Below are positions 46,716 through 56,605 of a DNA stretch of 64,000 nt, piece by piece; position 1 is the stretch's first letter; each line of letters opens with the position of its first letter. Location of the stretch: contig OZ035961.1 in NCBI GenBank assembly GCA_964034945.1, positions 25,769,684 to 25,833,683 on the forward strand. The letters are read 5' to 3'. The stretch comes from Chrysopilus asiliformis. Taxonomy: Eukaryota; Arthropoda; Insecta; Diptera; Rhagionidae. The notes under the pieces are model-generated. The model worked only from the letters and a program-made list of their open reading frames with translations, did no database searches and was not told where the DNA came from. Position numbers and translations under genes: made by a program.

Positions 46716-49700
46716 TTAATTTCGGGTATAAGAATTTCTGCGATTAGTTTTGCGTGTTGCTCCCGTTGACTGGTGATAAGGATTTTCGTACCTTTTCTGT
46801 GGCGGGGGTGGATTGGAGTTGGGTTGGTTCTTAAGCCAATCTACGTAATTGTAAGGATTTGAATAAGAAACATATTTAAATATCGTATCAATTGACATAG
46901 TTGAGCTTGCCTCACCGTTATTATTATTATTCTTATTACGGGTACTATTATTAGTCGGATCAAATAACGATCGTCTTGCTGGATTGTTATCTATTGGAGG
47001 AGCCATAGTCCTTTGTGAGTTCTCATTAAAATTAGGGTTTTCTGTGTTCCTGGCATTTCGTCTTTGGAAATTATTCCCTTTTCCTGAACTACGTGATACA
47101 GGATTATTCCGGTGTGGTACAGGACTATTTTGGAGTGGTGCAGGACTATTTCGGAGTGGTGTAGGGCTATTTCGGAGTGGCGCAGGACTATTTCGGAGTG
47201 GTAGAGGACTATTTCGGGGTGGCACAGGTCTATTTCGGAATGGTGCAGGACTATTTCGGAATGGTGCAGGACTATTTCGGAATGGTGCAGGACTATTTCG
47301 GAGTGGTGCGGGACTATTTCGGAGTGGTGCAGGACTATTTCGGAGTGGTGCAGGACTTTTTCGTAGTGGTGCAGGACTATTTTGACGTGGTCCAGGACTT
47401 CTATGGTTCTCCTTATTGGAATCATCTATTGTAGTATATGTACGAAATGAGAGTCCAGTGGGAGTTACAGGATAAGTTCTTTCGGTTGGTGATTCGGCGT
47501 CAGTCGGGGGAAATTGTAGGGTTACGTTATATATTGGTGCAGTAACATCCTGCGACGCATTACTTCTGTTTTGTCTTCGCTTCCGTTCGATTAGTGCTCT
47601 TCTTCGCCGATCGACGAACCAAGTATGGACTAAGTCTTCTGGCAAGTATATCTTCCTTGCAATTTGAGCTTTCCTTTCCGCACATAACTTGTCGCTCAAT
47701 TGATATTGATGCTCCAGCTCCGTTATTTTTCGTTCAATGCATTCTTGTTCCAAAGATCTCAATGTGCTAATATTGAACTGTGGAATTTGCAACTAAAATA
47801 ATAAAAGAACAACTTTTAATTAGATTATTTATTATCTTCTGTTATTAACTAATTCTAGATTTGTTTATTCTATTTATTTGAAAAGTTACAATAGGGCTAT
47901 TCACTCTTTATCGTAGTTGATTGTAAACTCGTAGAATCGTAAATAAAATCGTAGTTTTTTGACAGTTCTCCATATAAATTTTTTTACAACGAAAACTACA
48001 ATCTACTACACCCGAAGGTATGGTAAAATCGTAGTTTTTGTCGTACTTCTAATAAAGTGAGGTTAAGGCATGTTTTGTGACATGTCAACTTGGTGCCAAC
48101 TCTAAAATGGACATTGGAAAAGCAAGTAAATTAAAGTATTTATATGATTTAGTATAAATTAAGAGTTAAATAATGCTTTAAACAATTTAGGTAAAGAAAA
48201 TAAATAACAGAGTCAAAAATTTATGACAAAACCCACAACCTCTAGTAAAGCGCTGCTCACGCTTTGTTGTACTTTTCCATCGTAGATTTACATTACAATC
48301 TACGATTTTACTATCTACGATCAAGAGTGAATTGCCCTAATATTTCCTTTAAACAATATTCTATTTATTTGAAAAATTATTTTTTCTGCCTAATCGGCAG
48401 ATTTTGAACATTGCATTTATATTTTGTGATTTTCCATGCGAATGCAATAGCATTAATTAAAAAGCCCTGTTTCGGCCCATTTAAAAGAAAAATCCAGATA
48501 AAAAATAATTTTTTTAATAAAAAAAAACAAACAAACAAACCAAAATCTATTTATTTTGAATAGTTTTCTTAATCTAAAACAACAGAAAAGCTAAGGCTGG
48601 CAATTCGACAACAAGAGAACGTGATATTATTCCCAGAACTGAAATATTTTTCCTTGCATATTTTTAGGCGCATATCAATTATTCAGATTTGTGAAGGGCA
48701 AATCTACACTATTCAGTTGTAATACAATAGTTTTCAGCTAGCTTATTTAAATAACTATGTTTTAGGTAATTAGGTAATTTGGGGTTGTTGAATCCGAGTA
48801 GTTTTGCTGCATCAGCTCTAGTTTTTGATATATGGATGGTGACTTTTGATCCTTAAACATTGAACATTGAATACTTTAAAATTCAACCATATTTTTGCTA
48901 AGTTGGTGCAATGGATATTAAAGTCATTTTAGACAACTTTTTCTTTTTAGGAAATTTAGAATTTGAATATGGCAATGGTTTGGCTGTATCAGCTCCACTT
49001 TTTAAGATATAAAGAAACAAAAACTGTTGATTTCCAATTGTTAAGCATTTAAACCAATTTATGTGTCATATCTGAAAAAGTAGAGTTGAATTAACTACTG
49101 CTTGAGTTAACTACTATAAGTTGACTACTGTCAGATTTAGATTAAGCAGCAGTTCAAAATTCACCTGTCATTTCTCAAAAACTAGATCTGATGCTGCAAA
49201 ACCACGGCCAGATTCTGATTCAGCGACCAGAAATTATAAAAAAAAGGATCTTAAATCGCACGCACTAATATAAGTGACGGCTTATGTATTTTAATCCATA
49301 AACCAATGGTGTAGTGAGTACAAAGTAGTATTTGCTCATTTCAGATAAGAATTTGTAGGCTCACTTTAACTAAACTAATAGACAATAATGTACTAACGTT
49401 CTTGTTAACGTTAGTACATTATTGTCTATTAGTTTAGTTAAAGTTTAGTTAAACTCACCCGATTGTACTGTGAATATGGAATTGATGACGTTTGGTATTG
49501 TTGGATCGGAGATTCCTTAATCGGAGCCTCTTGAACTACGGCTGCCGCCCCCTGTATTGCCGGGTCTTGCATTGCGGCCCCTTGCATTTCGAAGTCATCT
49601 GCCATTGCAGGCTCTTGCATTGGCGATCCGTGCATTGGGGATCCGTGCATTGGGGATCCCGGAACTGATGAAATTTGCATTGGCGGTCCCTGGACTAGCA

Positions 49701-49803
49701 AACCTTGCATAGGGAATCCTGGCACTCCATATCCCTGTATTGGATATGCTTGGACATGAATTCCTGGGATTGGATATCCTCCCGGCAGTGGTAAACCATG
49801 CAT
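46716..49803 (-). CDS. Divergent Hox3-class homeobox gene, two exons
   Basis: Exon 1 is 49459-49803 (115 codons; donor CGG then GTGAGT); exon 2 is 46716-47792 (acceptor TTATTTTAG, phase 0), giving 473 residues. Residues 126-185 form a homeodomain that aligns without gaps to a Hox homeodomain: L16, Y20, L40, E42, V45, W48, F49 and R53 are kept, but position 51 is Asp (codon 47610-47612) instead of the invariant Asn, 50 is Val, and the basic arm with Arg5 is lost. Exon 1 is Met/Pro/Gln/Gly-rich with MHGSP/MQG repeats; after the homeodomain come about 14 NSPAPLR heptapeptides (about 246-346), then an Asn-rich tail. One intron just before the homeobox is the usual Hox layout. Same strand as pb on its Hox3 side, so I infer a zen/bicoid/Shx-type Hox3 derivative. 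A spliced leader is possible (acceptor-like TTATTTTAG just before the ATG). Exact orthology is open. Confidence 0.8.
47100..47398 (-). repeat. 21-bp coding minisatellite in the homeobox gene
   Basis: About 14 in-frame units of 21 bp (plus-strand form AGGACTATTTCGGAGTGGTG plus one base) encode NSPAPLR-type heptapeptides. Variation is mostly at one residue (Leu/Phe/Pro). Frames on other strands across it are shadows. Confidence 0.9.
47894..48337. mobile_element. 444-bp TA-flanked MITE in the intron
   Basis: Ends GGGCTATTCACTCTTTATCG / complement GGGCAATTCACTCTTGATCG flanked by TA (47892-47893, 48338-48339). ATCGTAG / CTACGAT motifs recur inside in both orientations. Lies just upstream of the exon 2 acceptor. 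Confidence 0.75.
49363..49444 (-). repeat. Perfect 38-bp hairpin next to the splice donor
   Basis: Arms 49363-49400 and 49407-49444 are exact reverse complements over 38 bp with a 6-base loop (CTTGTT on the plus strand). In transcript order the stem starts 14 nt after the exon 1 donor of the homeobox gene. No transposon ends are apparent. Confidence 0.9.
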
Positions 49804-50082
49804 TTTGTCAAAATAAATCTAAAATAATAATTTTATTTATCATAGTTTATATTCTAACGAATTTTTGTATTTTTTATATTATGCCAAAACATTTTATCAA
49901 AGACGTAAAATATTATATCCTGTAGATACAGAATATTTTTTTGAAGAAATATTTCTAAACTTTTGAATATGTATTTGTATTTGTATTTGTACAATAAAAG
50001 TAGGGGCGTGTTTTCCAAAAAAAATAAAAAGTCGCCGAAATTTGGCTGCTGGTACAGACATTTCCGTTGGTACAGACATTTA
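49804..50082. other. Immediate upstream region of the homeobox gene
   Basis: AT-rich; includes an acceptor-like pyrimidine/AG site on the minus strand about 15 bp before the ATG, so the leader may be spliced. No clear core promoter. Confidence 0.35.
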
Positions 50083-50376
50083 AGCCCAATTCAGACTAAT
50101 GATTACGATTACGATTGCGATTACGATTACGATTGCGATTGCGATTGCGATTACGATTACGATTGAGCTTCCTCGACCAATAAAATCAAAGCATTCCTTT
50201 TCCTATCGTTGAAAGCTTTGATCTCATAGGTCGAGGAAGCTCATTTGTAATCGCAATCGTAATCGCAATCGTAATTGGAATCGTAATCGTAATCGTAATC
50301 GGAATCGCAATCGCAATTGTATTCGCAATCGTAATCGCAATCGGAATTGTAATCGCAATCGTTAGTCTTAATAGGG
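50083..50376. mobile_element. Foldback element with GATTRC hexamer arms, copy 2
   Basis: Ends AGCCCAATTCAGACTAAYGA / complement ACCCTATTAAGACTAACGA with TTA on both sides (one-base ambiguity on the right). Hexamer arms of GATTAC/GATTGC flank a stem TTCCTCGACCAATA ... TAGGTCGAGGAA and loop like those of copy 1 at 40903. Frames of alternating Asp-Tyr/Cys here translate the hexamers and are not genes. Confidence 0.8.
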
Positions 50377-52447
50377 TTATAAAAAGTTTTTATTTTTTCT
50401 AAATTTTTGAAAATGACATCTTGTCGCAATCGCCGAATACCATACGAGTGTTTCGAATCGCAAATTTAATGTAATTAGTTGTTAATGTTTTATACAAACA
50501 AAAACATTGAATTTAGATACGATACGAAGATTCGTATCGTATTCGACAATAGGACCCCAGATGTGAACAGCATATGACTTTCCTTAGCTATATTTAAAGT
50601 GTCCGAAAAAAATATGTGAAAAACAATATTAAAGGATATAAAATTTTCCACATTTTTTGCTACAATGGTTTTTACGGATCTCTACAAATCTCAACGTATT
50701 TAAAAAAAAATAAAGGTTTTTGAAAATTTCTCGGAAACTATGCCCTATTCTGGAAAAATGCATGTAACCAAATTCAAAGAAAATAAAATTTCCTGTATTT
50801 TTTGCTTTAACAGTTTTTTTTGTATCTTTAACGGTTCTCGAGATATTTAGAAATATATTTTTTTTTTGTATTTTTTCAGAACTAAATATTGCAGAGGAAA
50901 AAATGTTGCAGGTTTTCTGTTGATCACAACTGAAATTTCAGAAAATTTCGAAAGAAAACTCTAGGGATTTATAGTAGAAAGATAAACCTATCAAAGTAAT
51001 TGAATTTTTTTCTGCGGACTAATAAAAATAAAAATTTATGCAATAATAAATCATTATCTATTTTGAATTTTTGCTTTTATCTTTTTTTTTGTTTAACAAA
51101 TATATCTGTGTATGTTTTTCCAGTTGGAGTGAAAAACTCATTTCCAAAATAATAAATTTGTTGTTTCATGTCGTCTTTGATCCACAATTTCAAACAAGAT
51201 AATTTAGACGTCACAGTCATTTGATTTGCCTTGTTAGATCAGAGAAAAGACAAAAGCCTCTTCCAAATTGTTTGATAGATGACAAATGACTTGTAGTTGC
51301 CTAGCTTTCCTTACAGTATTTTCTATATCCTGATAATACACCGAAAAAGCCAAGGAGAAAAAAAAACTTAGATTGAATGATGGAGGAAAGCGGAAAGTGG
51401 AGCCACATTTTGACTTATCTAACCCTTTTTTTAGAAGGGCAGAAATTGTGATCCAGCAGAAGCAATTATCCCACATTGGATTCAGTAGGAAGAAAAAAAA
51501 AACACCAACGCATAGTATTAGGGAACAATGCCGGGGATAATGATGGCATTCTGCTTTTCTCTTGTCATCATACATAGAATTGTGTCCCTTATCCTAGTTG
51601 GCGATCTCTGGCAATGGGAAATGATTATAACGACTAGATTCGGGATATTACGTTTCATTTATTTGTTTAAAGCCACAACTAAAATTACAGAATAAATCTG
51701 ACTTGTAAAAGCGACTGGATGTCGCCAAATTGAAAAAAATTCGAGGAAAATTTCTCTATTTCTGTCGTACACGTAAGTAATGTGGAACGGAATGAAGTGA
51801 TATGAAGCCAACTTCCACTTTATATGTGACTGTTGTATATGCAATGAAATTTGAAATCTAGTAGCGCGTGGCTGTTATATGGTCACTGCGAACCGATCTA
51901 ATTACTCCGTGGCCCTTATTATTAAGTAAGCTAGTCGCGCATACTTTAATTGTAATTATGTTGGCATGGGTTAATGAGACTACTCATTGATTTGCCGGTA
52001 TACCGATATGTCTTGAGGTAAAACGTTTTCCCATGCAATGTTTAGTGAAAATTATACGCTTTTCGCTCAAAATATTGTGGCTGTCTTATAAAAAGTCATT
52101 ATGAAATCGCAAATATGTAGTCAATATGAAAGTCATTTACTCGAAAAATGTTACGAATATTTATTTCACTTGATGTGGACATTTTTCAAAACCTTGCATA
52201 ATGTCACGTATTTTCGGTACTTCTATTTGCATTAGAAATTATTTTTTGACAAAAATTATTGATTTTTATTAGATACAAATAATAATTAGGATTTTATTAA
52301 GCTTTAAATTCGTCAGTAATTTATTCAGGGAAAGTAATTTTTCCAAAACTTTGGATTTGCAATGGAATTCTACAAAGAACTTTTTTCGAGTTTCGGAGAT
52401 TAAAAAAAAATATACTGGCATAAAAAACGTCTAAAAAACCTTTAAAT
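50377..52447. other. Upstream of homeobox gene, no gene seen
   Basis: 50380-51110 is AT-rich; 51110-52030 is less repetitive and a candidate distal promoter/enhancer by position only. The minus-strand frame 51234-51575 has no domain. Confidence 0.35.
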
Positions 52448-52903
52448 CGGGCTTGTTCAACCCGCGGGCCGCATGCAGCCCAGGGCACCAATCATGTAGT
52501 CCGACGCGTCTCTGTCTTTCGACTTCGACGCAGCTTTTAACTCTTGACTTCGCCATATCTGCAGCTTGAAATTTCGCGGAATCGTCACTATGAATCGAAA
52601 CGTGATTCTGACTGTCATTCTAGAAAATTTGAAGCTGCTGATATGGCGAAGTCAAGAGTTAAAAGCTGCGTCGAAATCGAAAGGCAGAGACGCGTCGGAA
52701 TACATGATTGGTGCCCAGGACATGTGTGAATGTGGCCCAACAAAAACTGATATATTTACAAACTTTATGAATTAATGAAGTTTAAATTACTTAAAATTGT
52801 TAATTAAGTAAGTTTATATTCTACGTTTTTTTACTAACGTGGCCCAATATAACTCGTCTTCTCCCAATGTGGCCTAGAAAAGCTAAAAGGTTGAAAACCC
52901 CTG
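52448..52903. mobile_element. 456-bp hAT-type element with palindromic core
   Basis: A perfect 8-bp target duplication CTTTAAAT (52440-52447, 52904-52911) flanks hAT-like ends CGGGCTTGTTCAACC and complement CAGGGGTTTTCAACC. Inside, 52487-52718 is a long imperfect palindrome: ACCAATCATGTAGTCCGACG ... CGTCGGAATACATGATTGG with arms over 80 bp. No transposase. Short frames in the palindrome are not genes. Confidence 0.85.
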
Positions 52904-52911
52904 CTTTAAAT

Positions 52912-53444
52912 AATCAAAAAAAAAATTTGCTATAAGAAAAAGTTGTTTAAAAATTGGGAAAATGCCAAACAAAAAAAAAACATTAAACACTCAATGAAAA
53001 ACCTAAAATTCAAAATGTGTTAAATTTCGCTAAAAAAGTAGAGTACCTATTTTTCGCCAAAAAATTGGTTTATTTAATCAAATATTTTTTTTATTTGAAT
53101 TGCAAACTGGATCAACCTAACTGAACTTCCTTACATAGATAACAAAAAATAACTGGAATTTTTTATGCGTTTAATGGCGTATTGGAATGGCCTGCTCTTT
53201 TAGCTCGAAAATTGCTCAATTTAGATTTTAAATCAAAAATAAATTTTTGACAAATTTTTTGTAACAAAATTGTCTTGATAAAGTAGGCAGTCTCGACTCA
53301 AGAGTAGAGCATGCTCTAAATCTGTGATTCGGATTCGCCATAAGTTACAAAATTTGTAAATGTTTTAAAGGTTCTTAGCAATAAAATTAAAAATTTCGTC
53401 AATATTTAGGCAAGCTACATATTTGATGAAAAAAAACCAAAATA
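52912..53444. other. Intergenic, no gene seen
   Basis: AT-rich, non-coding. Confidence 0.45.
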
Positions 53445-53586
53445 TAGTGAAAGCTCCCTTTGCGTACACCCCCCATAGGCGGTAAAATTCATGTTGACCA
53501 AATTCGTAGTTCCAATCTAAAAGTGTTCTGATAAATCGAACAAAAATCTTGGTGCCAAGAGTGTCCGCTTATGGGAGCTTTCACTG
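53445..53586. mobile_element. 142-bp pogo-like MITE
   Basis: Ends TAGTGAAAGCTCCC (first base decayed) and complement CAGTGAAAGCTCCCATAAGC flanked by TA (53443-53444, 53587-53588). Confidence 0.75.
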
Positions 53587-53588
53587 TA

Positions 53589-54660
53589 TACCAAATTTCA
53601 TACAGAAATTTCTTACTTGAAATTCTAACACACAACAAAAACTTTTTGTACACAGAACTCTCAAGGGGCAGGAGCCAGAATGCAGTTAAAATAAGTTCTA
53701 ATTTTATTTAAAAAAAGAAGCTGTTAATATTTAAAATCTACTCGTTTTAAGTAATAAAACTATTTCTTTTAACAAAATTAAAACGTTTGCCGATCGAAGT
53801 TATTTAAAAACTGAACAAAAATATATAACGGTTAAAATTCTATAACGATATTCACAATAGTAATTTATAAAATCTTTTGTTGCAAATTGCGGATTCATGC
53901 AATTGTGAATTCACTTCTTTTATACTTTTTATAAAAATTGCCAAGAATCAGGCTTTGGGGGTTGCCAGATGTTTGATTTCATTTGGAAATTGATTTTATA
54001 TGCCAAAAATTGTATTTTAATTTTAGATTTGGTGAAAGATTTTCTTTATAATTAAAAAAAAATCAGGTTTTTATTTTTAATTCTAGGTGTAAACTAGGGG
54101 CGGCGCTCCGCGACCTACGGCGCCACCCTATTCCTCGACGTTCCTCCATCCATCTTTTTTGAGCCAAACAAATCAAAAATAGATGATCCGATCGAAATAA
54201 AAGAAATTCCTTCGGTGCATGTTTGCCTTCGCTTTCATGGGTGTGTGGACATTGAATACTATTTCCATCACATTGGGGTTATTACCCGAAAATATAGCAG
54301 TGTTTCTAGTTGGTTACAAGCTAGTTTTCTATGGGTTTTTGCGATTTTAGAAGTTATTACCACAGCATACGGGTAATTGACATAACCTAAAAATAAATTT
54401 GAAATCACAATAAACTCCCATGCGTTTTTTTTCAATTAACCATATAGCTTTCTCAATCGGATCATTAAAAAAACTGTTTATATTGGCTTTAATATGGAAC
54501 TAACAGATATTTCTTTAGTTGCTGGTATATAATATTATACCAAGCAGTAATCCAAACAAGACGATTTAAAAAAAATAGTTTATAATATTTTTCGCCAAAG
54601 TTTTGACCCAAAATGATGTGTAAAAACTTTGTGCATGTAAAATAGGATTTTGCGTGCACA
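53589..54660. other. Intergenic, no gene seen
   Basis: AT-rich; a GC-richer spot at 54090-54180 without coding content. Confidence 0.45.
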
Positions 54661-54906
54661 CACTGAAAGAAAATTGTCATTAGATTCAACGAAGAATAGT
54701 AGACGGTTTTGTCTTTAGTTTTAATGAAAAGTATTTCATGTAAATTATTTTAGATGCATTTAAATCAAATACAAGACATTTGTTTTAAATATACCTGCAT
54801 TTAAAATGAATGGTTTGGTATTTGATTTTTACTACTTTCTATTTTAATTCAAATAATAAACTAAATGACTTTTCTTGATTCAACTGGATGCCCGATTTCT
54901 TTCTGT
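54661..54906. mobile_element. 246-bp MITE with CACTGAAAGAAA ends
   Basis: Left CACTGAAAGAAAA and right complement ACAGAAAGAAATC form imperfect inverted ends; ATTAGATTCAAC and its counterpart CAGTTGAATCAAG lie further in. Target duplication unclear. Confidence 0.5.
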
Positions 54907-55786
54907 ATATAAGTACATATAAAATAGGATTTGTATATGTGGGAAAGTTATGTAAAAATCTGTATTTTACACTTTTTTACCTGTGAAAATTTTCCGACTG
55001 ATTTTAAAAATTACTAAAAAAATAGTTTTAAAGAAGAAGCAAATAAAGGAGTTTAAAAACTTTTAAGACTCCGCTGTTAGTGTGAACGATTTCATTATAT
55101 AGAAGGAATCTTTTTCATTTTTTATTTTTTTAAATAGCGACTTTTTCGGTGAGTTTTAATTAGATTAGTCAGCCACAAAAGACAACAAACAATCAAAGTC
55201 AGGTAGAATTGTTCATTAGTAACCATAACAACATCGATTAGAACTTTTCCAACTCTAAGACATTATTTGAGTGCAGTGTCTTATATTTACCTGGAAAAAT
55301 TGTACTCACACTTGAAAAATCCTAGATTTGCCAGTATTGCGATTTCAAACTTTTGTGATCGTCCTGGAGATTAACTTCTATCATTGTGCAATAAAACGTA
55401 TGACTTTATCAGGACTACTTTTTGGATATATTTTATTATACAAACCTTAAAAGTCACTAACAGGTATCTGACCCAGAAAACAATGCAAATATAACGCTTA
55501 GACATCAATTCTGATTGATATCGGGTCTTGTGGGCGACATTCGAGTTATAAAGTGAACTCAAAGCGCCGTCTGGGCGATTCTGTTTACTGTCCATTTGAC
55601 AAGAATATCTAAGGATTTCGCTTTTATGACGATCTACTGGACTTATTTTAATAAAAATATTTCGATTTGTGACCATAAATCTGATAAGTTCATGCATTAT
55701 GGCGGATAAATTTGCATGCTGGCGCCTATAATCTCAACCCAATTCTTATATATATCCAGCCCATAAATTCAAAGACATTTAAAAAC
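54907..55786. other. Intergenic, no gene supported
   Basis: A 108-codon minus-strand frame with an ATG (55371-55697) has no recognisable domain or splice context; left out as a gene. Confidence 0.4.
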
Positions 55787-56605
55787 ATAAGAAAAGCTAC
55801 AATCGCCAGGGGTCAATAGTCAAATACTCTAAATGATGACAGACAAAATGTTTATTTTAAAAAATCCATTTGTATGGGAGAAGAAGGAAGCAGTGGTCCG
55901 ATTGGATTTTGATGTATGGATAGGTTATGTAAAATCCTATTCTAAACACATTTTACCTTTATAAATTTTTTAATATAACTCACCGTTTTCGAGAAAATTG
56001 CAAAAAACTTGTTCGTTTGTGTGGGAGAGGGGGGCGAAGGAATGGTCAACATTTGTCTGTTCAAGAACTTAGCCTTGCCATTTACTTAGCCTTGCCATTT
56101 ACGAGAAACGTATAGATATATATACTCCATGAACTACACCAGGGTGCTTGGGCTGATAAAGATTTTAATATTCTCATTTTCGTCCGTCTGTCCATCTGTT
56201 TGTTCGTCCATGAACACGATAACTGTTTTCTCGAAAACAGTGCATCACATCGAAAAACTTATAAAGATGAAATTTATAAAGATGTTTAGAATATGATTCT
56301 TGAACGGGCAAATTTGGACCATTCCTTCCTTTATCCCCCATACAAATGAAGCAGTTTTTTTCAATTTTCACGAAAACGGTGAGTCATATTGAAACATTTA
56401 TGAAGGAAAAATGTGTTTAGAATAAAATTATACATAACTCATCCATACACCAAAATCCGATCGGACCACTGCTTCTCCCTTTCCCATACAAATGGAATAC
56501 TTTTTTCCTGTTTCCATAAATCTAAATTCAAAACATTTTTGTCTGCTATAATATAGATTATTTGACTATTGAGCCCCTGTGATTGTAGCTTTTATTAAGT
56601 TTAAA
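55787..56605. repeat. Head-to-head pair of 143-bp-unit repeats
   Basis: The left end AAACATAAGAAAAGCTACAA and the right end (complement AACTTAATAAAAGCTACAAT) mirror each other; a plus-oriented copy of the 45005 family meets a minus-oriented one near 56110-56120. The junction contains a tandem duplication of CTTAGCCTTGCCATTTAC (about 56068-56103). Confidence 0.6.

Larger units (their letters stand above)
47793..49458 (-). other. Intron of the homeobox gene
   Basis: GT at 49458-49457 and AG at 47794-47793, 1.67 kb, phase 0. Contains a MITE (47894-48337) and the perfect hairpin at 49363-49444. Nothing coding seen. Confidence 0.75.

Noticed and set aside
46984..47434. Frames in the opposite strand and other frame across the homeobox gene (GLFRSGA, VLHHSEI repeats)
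   Set aside because: A 21-bp repeat stays open in all frames; only the minus-strand frame continues into a homeodomain with proper splice sites.
50097..50370. CRISPR-like array of short repeats
   Set aside because: Contiguous hexamers without spacers in an insect genome; it is the arm of a foldback element.
55371..55697. 108-codon minus-strand frame with ATG
   Set aside because: No recognisable domain; length is plausible by chance in this amount of sequence.
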